A stretch of DNA of 36,311 bases from Actinomycetota bacterium (GTDB taxonomy: Bacteria; Actinomycetota; Actinomycetes; S36-B12; UBA10799), in the NCBI GenBank assembly GCA_030837445.1, contig JAUPKM010000286.1, positions 1 to 36,311 on the forward strand. Reading direction: 5' to 3'. Every line of letters begins with the position of its first letter. Position 1 is the stretch's first letter. The translations under genes and the position numbers were made by a program. Positions 32,251 to 36,311 of this stretch are shown in pieces. The notes under the pieces were generated by a model. That model was given only the letters and a program-made list of their open reading frames with translations, was not told the DNA's origin and ran no database searches.

Positions 32251-33543
32251 TCAATCGGCGGTGATGTTCGACGGGGTGGGTCGCCATAGATGGTCGATCG
32301 GCATGACGTGGATGCGGTCGGACTGGGTGTACGTGCGCCGGCCGGTGGTGAGAACGATTCCGGCGCGGAACCGGGATCCGAGGGCGTCGCGTAGTTGTCG
32401 GAGGCCGGATACGTCTGTGCCAGCAATCCTCTGGTTCGCCTTGACCTCGAAGGCGAGGACTTGTCCGTCGTCGAACTCCGCGACGAGGTCGACCTCCGTC
32501 CCGTCGCTGGTCCGCCAGTGCCCGAGCGTGATCTGCTCGTCGAGCCAGGACGCCTGTTTGCGTAGTTCGCCGACCACGAAGGTCTCCAGCAGGTTTCCGA
32601 AGTCGGTGAGCGCGGCCGGATCCAGGGTTGCGAGCCTGGATGGGGTGAGACGCAGCAGCCGGGCTGCCAGGCCCGAGTCGACCAGGTGGACCTTCGGTCG
32701 CACGCTCACCCGCGAACGCAAGGTCTTACCCCAGCCCGGCAGGCGGACCACCAGGAAGAGGTCCTCCAGCAACCGCAGGTGAGCCTCTGCGGTCTTGCGT
32801 TCCACACCGATAGCTTCCGCAACCTTGGTGATGTTGAGTAACTGCCCGGTCTGGGAGGCCAGGCGGGTCAGCAGTTCCACGAGCGACTGTCGCTGACGCA
32901 CCCTGCTCAGTTCGAGGGCGTCCCGCTCGACGGACTGGCGGACGAAGTCGTCGAACCAGCGCGCCCGGGCCGTCTGTGACCGGCGCACGGCAAGGGGAAG
33001 CCCACCTGCGCAGACCCTGGCGGCATAGTCCTCGCGAGTAGTGTCCGAGGCAGGATGCCGGGCCACGACCTGGTCGGGTTCTGCGCGGAGGGCCTCCAGG
33101 AAGTTCTCATTGCTGGCTTCGAGTTCCCCTTGCGACAACGGCCAGATCGTGACGGTGTGGAGCCTGCCGGTCAAAGCCTGCGCCGTCGAGGGCAGCGCGT
33201 CCTGACGGGTCGAACCGGTGATCACGGCGAGGCCGGGACGGCTGCCTTCGCGGTTCAGGCGCGTCTTGATCGCATCCAGAACCTCCGGGACCCGTTGGTA
33301 CTCGTCGATGCACAGCGGAGCCTTGCCAGCGATGACCGCCCCAAGGTTCCCTGCGACCGCATCCCGCACCTCGATGTCGTCCAGGTCGATCACCTCGACG
33401 CCGTACTCGTGCGCCAGAATCCGCAACACGGTCGACTTGCCCACCGACCGTGGCCCGTGCAGGGCGATGACCGGTTCTTCCGTCACCAAGCGCGTCAAGA
33501 CCCCGCTCACACGCCTCGCGATCAACCCCGACTCTGCCGACAT
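32251..33543 (-). CDS. AAA ATPase with DUF4143 domain
   Basis: This 430-residue protein has an AAA_14-type ATPase domain with Walker A GPRSVGKST (30-38), Walker B region PLCIDEYQ and a GSTR sensor motif. A winged-helix segment follows (about 235-270), then a C-terminal DUF4143 domain. That domain carries FGNLLETFVVGEL and EVDLVAEFDDGQVLAFEVK, which is a PD-(D/E)xK nuclease-like pattern. Such ATPases are frequent, scattered and often mobile in bacterial genomes; their function is not settled. ATG 33543 has no strong ribosome site. A repeat-flanked promoter lies just upstream. Confidence 0.9.
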   Translation of the reverse strand: MSAESGLIARRVSGVLTRLVTEEPVIALHGPRSVGKSTVLRILAHEYGVEVIDLDDIEVRDAVAGNLGAVIAGKAPLCIDEYQRVPEVLDAIKTRLNREGSRPGLAVITGSTRQDALPSTAQALTGRLHTVTIWPLSQGELEASNENFLEALRAEPDQVVARHPASDTTREDYAARVCAGGLPLAVRRSQTARARWFDDFVRQSVERDALELSRVRQRQSLVELLTRLASQTGQLLNITKVAEAIGVERKTAEAHLRLLEDLFLVVRLPGWGKTLRSRVSVRPKVHLVDSGLAARLLRLTPSRLATLDPAALTDFGNLLETFVVGELRKQASWLDEQITLGHWRTSDGTEVDLVAEFDDGQVLAFEVKANQRIAGTDVSGLRQLRDALGSRFRAGIVLTTGRRTYTQSDRIHVMPIDHLWRPTPSNITAD

Positions 33544-33576
33544 GAGATCAAACTACCAGACGTGAGCCACCTGATC

Positions 33577-33640
33577 ACCCAAACATGAGCACACGAACTA
33601 TACTTATCTGAGGCAGTCAACTACCCAAACATGAACACAC
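33577..33640. promoter_or_regulatory. 18-base direct repeats flanking the ATPase promoter
   Basis: ACCCAAACATGAGCACAC (33577-33594) recurs as ACCCAAACATGAACACAC (33623-33640), with one mismatch, 46 bases apart. Between them, on the minus strand, TATAGT fits a -10 element and TTGACT lies further upstream, though the spacing is short. The repeats could be operator sites for the ATPase gene. The region is AT-rich for this genome. Confidence 0.45.
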
Positions 33641-33691
33641 TCATTTCGGCAGATTCGTGATCATCCGACCACCTGCCAACGCAGCCACCGG

Positions 33692-34426
33692 CTACCCACC
33701 GCGACCACATCCCAGCCAAGTCACCGGCCAGCTGACCCCACTCGAACGAGTGGGACTTGACGAGGGGGCGAGGCCGTTGGGGACGACGGCCGTGGTCATC
33801 CAGTGCTGGCCGGTCTGCACATGTCCCGGGCGGACCCACTTGCCGACCCGGACGGCGAACTCCACCCGGGGAAACGCAGCGGCGTCCCTGACGACGAAAC
33901 CCTCGCTCGTTCGTGGGTCGCGACGGTCCCGCCAGACGTCGAGCAGATGTGCCTCGCTGACGAACGGTCCCCGGTACAGGACGGGGACGAGCGTCAGGCC
34001 GAGCAGCGCACACCACTCCACCGTGTCGTCCCAGGACAGGCAGGCGTCGTTCTGCCAGACGCCGAACACGAGAAAGTAGGTCGGCAGATCGTCATAGCCG
34101 ATGGAATGCCTCGCGTAGAGATTCTCCCCGCAGATCCGCATCCCCGCCGGCAGCTCGGGGTGAAGGGTGGACGCGAGGGCACGGACCCACGACCGCGACG
34201 GGTGCGGCCCCGAATCGGTACTGCGGGCATGCACATACCCATGCTGACCATCGGGCCCGGCGAGGGTGCCGATCGTGGTGTTCTCGCCGTCCATTTTCTC
34301 GGTGAGCACGATCTGACGGCCCGCGAGCAGGTCGCCGGCCGCGAGGACGACGTCATCGGCGGCGGCCCCCGGCGAGGAGGGGAGGTGAGGGGTCCGCGGG
34401 TACTTCACCCGCTCGGCGCTGGTCAT
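33692..34426 (-). CDS. RNA ligase of the RNA-repair cassette
   Basis: This 244-residue protein has the nucleotidyltransferase motifs of ATP-dependent RNA ligases: motif I KMDGEN with nucleophile Lys44, LVFGVW (motif III region), SEGFVVR (motif IV) and VGKWVR (motif V). Such enzymes seal 5'-phosphate and 3'-OH RNA ends. ATG 34426 overlaps the stop of the HD-Pnk gene by 4 bases, so both are made together. The last 25 residues are not shared with the dead copy and may be altered or foreign sequence at the repeat edge. Confidence 0.9.
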   Translation of the reverse strand: MTSAERVKYPRTPHLPSSPGAAADDVVLAAGDLLAGRQIVLTEKMDGENTTIGTLAGPDGQHGYVHARSTDSGPHPSRSWVRALASTLHPELPAGMRICGENLYARHSIGYDDLPTYFLVFGVWQNDACLSWDDTVEWCALLGLTLVPVLYRGPFVSEAHLLDVWRDRRDPRTSEGFVVRDAAAFPRVEFAVRVGKWVRPGHVQTGQHWMTTAVVPNGLAPSSSPTRSSGVSWPVTWLGCGRGG

Positions 34427-35721
34427 CGCCGCCGTGCCTCCGCTACCCGGCCGGTCCAGGTGGCGGCCGTCACCGGCGCCAGGCGGGCCGCTTCGTCGCT
34501 TGTCAGCCAGCGGGTGACCGGGGCGTAGTCCCACATGGCCCCGCCTGGTTCGACGACGGTGAGGGTCTGGTACTCGTCCGGAGTGGGCCAGCGCAGCGCA
34601 CGGGTCATCGCGGCGACCCGTCCGTCCGGGACGGCGTCAGCGGACGGCCGGGTTCGCTGGCGGTCGAGCGCCAGGGCTAACCGCCCGTGGAAGTACGCCG
34701 CGTGCACTGCCGCTCCGTACCGCCCGGCGTAGGCGACGAGCACGTCACGGGTCGTGCGGACCAGGTGGGTCGCGTCGACGCAGATGTCCGCCCCACGAGC
34801 CAGCAACGTCGGGATCAGGGACAGCACCTGGGACGTCGCCGCCCGCCGGTCACGGCGGCGGGACCCCTCGGCGGACAGCACGACCCCGTCGGTCGCCGGT
34901 TGCCACACCTCGCGAGCCCACGTCGACTTGCCGAGTCCGGGCAGCCCGATCGTGTACGTCAGGCTGCCACCCATGGAGTGCCGCTCCGCGGCGGCCAACG
35001 CGGCCGCTGCCGCTCCGACGTCCGTGATCTCGCCGTTCGCCACGGCGCGGAACACCTCCCTCCACGCCCTCGGGGAACTCGCCCGCGCCGGATCGGCGAG
35101 CGCGAGCACCCCGAACCGGTCCGGCTGTTCCGCGCCGACGTCGTCCAGGACCAGACGGGCGTAGCCGACCCTGTCCTCGACGTCACGGACGTCGTCACAG
35201 ACGCGGCCCCGGGCGTCGCAGTCCCACAGCGCGGCGAGCAGCCGGGGATCGGTGTCGTGCGTCATCCGCAGCGCCGCTCCCCGCGACAGGCGGTCCGCGG
35301 CATAGGCCCACATGTGGTCACGGATCAATGCCTGCGTCCCGGCCCGCGCCCCGAGCGGCAGGTCTGCCACGACGGGATGGGTGTGGGCGATCTCGCCGAA
35401 CAGGGCTGCCCCGGCCAGGTCGTGCCCCCGGGAGGCGTAGACGCCGTCCGCGACCCGGGTGGTGGTCGCCGGCTTGCCGGCGTCGTGCAGCAGCGCGGCG
35501 AGACGCAAGGTCGAGGCCTGCACGGGGTCCCCGCCGTCACGGAGGTAGGCCTCCGCCCGTTCGCAGGCGAGGTCGTAGACCCATTCCGTGTGCGTGGCGA
35601 CGTCTCCCTCGGCGTGGAACGCCACGCTCTGCGGGCACCCGCGCAGGGCGGAGAGCGGTCCGCGCGTCTCCGCCCCGAGGTCCACGGCCTGCCCCCGCAG
35701 GGCGTTGGCGATCGCATCCAC
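34423..35721 (-). CDS. HD-Pnk: HD phosphohydrolase fused to P-loop polynucleotide kinase
   Basis: This 432-residue protein has an N-terminal HD domain (HTEWVYD with His44, then LAALLHDAGKP with the His79-Asp80 dyad, and later DHMWAYAAD). Its C-terminal P-loop kinase domain has Walker A GLPGLGKST (259-267), a DATHLVRTTRD segment and an Arg-rich lid (RQRTRP). This order matches HD-Pnk end-healing enzymes such as that of Runella slithyformis. There the HD part removes 3'-phosphates and the kinase phosphorylates 5'-OH ends. The RNA ligase encoded next would seal the healed ends. GTG 35721 is the start seen in both copies of the cassette. GGGGGAGG lies about 18 bases upstream, further than usual. 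Confidence 0.9.
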   Translation of the reverse strand: MDAIANALRGQAVDLGAETRGPLSALRGCPQSVAFHAEGDVATHTEWVYDLACERAEAYLRDGGDPVQASTLRLAALLHDAGKPATTTRVADGVYASRGHDLAGAALFGEIAHTHPVVADLPLGARAGTQALIRDHMWAYAADRLSRGAALRMTHDTDPRLLAALWDCDARGRVCDDVRDVEDRVGYARLVLDDVGAEQPDRFGVLALADPARASSPRAWREVFRAVANGEITDVGAAAAALAAAERHSMGGSLTYTIGLPGLGKSTWAREVWQPATDGVVLSAEGSRRRDRRAATSQVLSLIPTLLARGADICVDATHLVRTTRDVLVAYAGRYGAAVHAAYFHGRLALALDRQRTRPSADAVPDGRVAAMTRALRWPTPDEYQTLTVVEPGGAMWDYAPVTRWLTSDEAARLAPVTAATWTGRVAEARRR

Positions 35722-35773
35722 GTCGACGATCGTGCCGGTCCTCCCCCACCACCGGCCAACGGTTTACCATCGG

Positions 35774-36152
35774 CACGCGATCGAGACCGGAATCATCGAG
35801 CGGCTCTACGACGTCGACTGGGGAGTCACTCAAGCGCTGATCGCAGAGGGGTTGAGTTCCGAGGTCGCAGCACGGGAGGGCGGTATCGAAGAGGGCGCGC
35901 TGGAGACGATCAGGGCGCAATTCGAGGCATTGGAGTTCCTGTCGGAGACGACGAGCGACACGGACGCCGACGATTCCGATGTCAGTGCCTTCCTCATCCG
36001 TCAGCTTCACGTGACTATCTGCCGCGCTCAGGCCACTCACGATGCTGTCGACCAGTTCGGGCGGCTGGTCCGCAGCCCGCTGCGTCCAGGTCTTCTCTTC
36101 TGTCCTCCTGAGCAGGCCGACAGCGAGATCGCGCGGCTCGTCGAGCTGTACC
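35774..36152 (+). pseudogene. Fic-family protein remnant
   Basis: The frame reads HAIETGIIERLYDVDWGVTQ, then ALIAEGL, FLIRQLHVTICRAQATHDAVD and CPPEQADSEIARLVELY. This is the N-terminal and linker part of Fic-domain AMP-transferases. No start codon is credible: the sequence begins exactly where homology to the cassette's 5' flank ends. Residues between the Fic linker and CPPEQ are missing compared with full-length Fic proteins as I recall them, and the catalytic HPFxxGNGR motif is absent. It is therefore a truncated, internally deleted gene. Confidence 0.65.
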
Positions 36153-36155
36153 GCG

Positions 36156-36311
36156 GACTTCTACACCAACATCACCGGTGGCACCTGGTGGGCGAGTCTG
36201 CGGCTCACCGTACTGGGGCAGAAACTCAGGTACGTCGCCGTCCTTCAGAAGGTCGGTCACGGTGAGACAGGTGTCCTCGCGCTGACGATCTTCGCGGAAG
36301 CGGTGACGGAC
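36156..36311 (+). other. Open protein-like frame running off the right edge
   Basis: One base out of frame with the Fic remnant, the plus strand reads DFYTNITGGTWWASLRLTVL. It continues with RYVAVLQKVGHGETGVLALT to the edge without a stop. The composition looks like real protein, so this may be a second gene fragment or a frameshifted continuation. No start codon is visible. Confidence 0.35.

Noticed and set aside
1..36311. tRNA, rRNA, CRISPR arrays and intact insertion sequences
   Set aside because: No T-loop/acceptor patterns, no regularly spaced repeat arrays and no transposase motifs were found by reading both strands.

Overview
The window is high-GC DNA with GTG and TTG starts, dense overlapping genes, lipoproteins, a secreted cellulase with a type 2 carbohydrate-binding module, and probable leaderless genes. 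This points to a filamentous or soil Actinomycetota, perhaps a Streptosporangiales or Streptomycetales relative. The family-level guess is inference only.

Layout. (1) 1-3575: a secreted CE2-like SGNH esterase cut by the left edge (minus), a PBP4-type D-Ala-D-Ala carboxypeptidase and an alpha/beta hydrolase (plus). (2) 3582-15395: one long minus-strand Tad/Flp pilus locus read right to left. Its order is an unknown zinc-ribbon protein, an RcpC/CpaB-like SAF protein, a TadZ ATPase fused in frame to a TadE-like pseudopilin, TadE, TadA, TadB, TadC, a histidine kinase and response regulator, a Flp pilin, a TadG-like protein, a lipoprotein and an OmpA-domain protein. No prepilin peptidase (TadV) lies in the window. 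(3) 15573-21391: a DUF192 gene, then two paralogous minus-strand modules. Each is a very large protein with a Flp-type prepilin cleavage motif, followed immediately by a DUF3592-like membrane protein. A lipoprotein gene sits between the modules. These look like outsized Tad pilins or surface proteins and are the least explained genes here. (4) 21471-25812: two CNNM/CorC-type CBS membrane proteins, a HIT hydrolase and a CBM2-GH12 endoglucanase.

(5) 26014 to the right end: a defence and RNA-repair island with heavy gene decay. An intact two-gene cassette (HD-Pnk end-healing enzyme plus RNA ligase) lies at 33692-35721. A shrunken dead copy, in the same orientation, lies 7 kb away at 26014-26715. 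Between them are a broken unknown gene, a DinB-like protein, a GmrSD-like DUF262/HNH nuclease, a small coupled unknown gene, a PIN-toxin/ribbon-helix-helix antitoxin pair, an unknown protein and an AAA/DUF4143 ATPase. A decayed Fic gene abuts the intact cassette.

How the genes may work together. The Tad locus supplies the ATPase, inner-membrane platform, pilins and a built-in two-component regulator. The twin large pilins next door could be exported or processed by the same machine. In the island, the nucleases would cut nucleic acid during infection or stress, and the HD-Pnk/ligase pair could heal and seal cleaved RNA. Those functional links are inference; the gene identities rest on motifs read from the translations. 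No tRNA, rRNA, CRISPR array or intact insertion sequence was seen.
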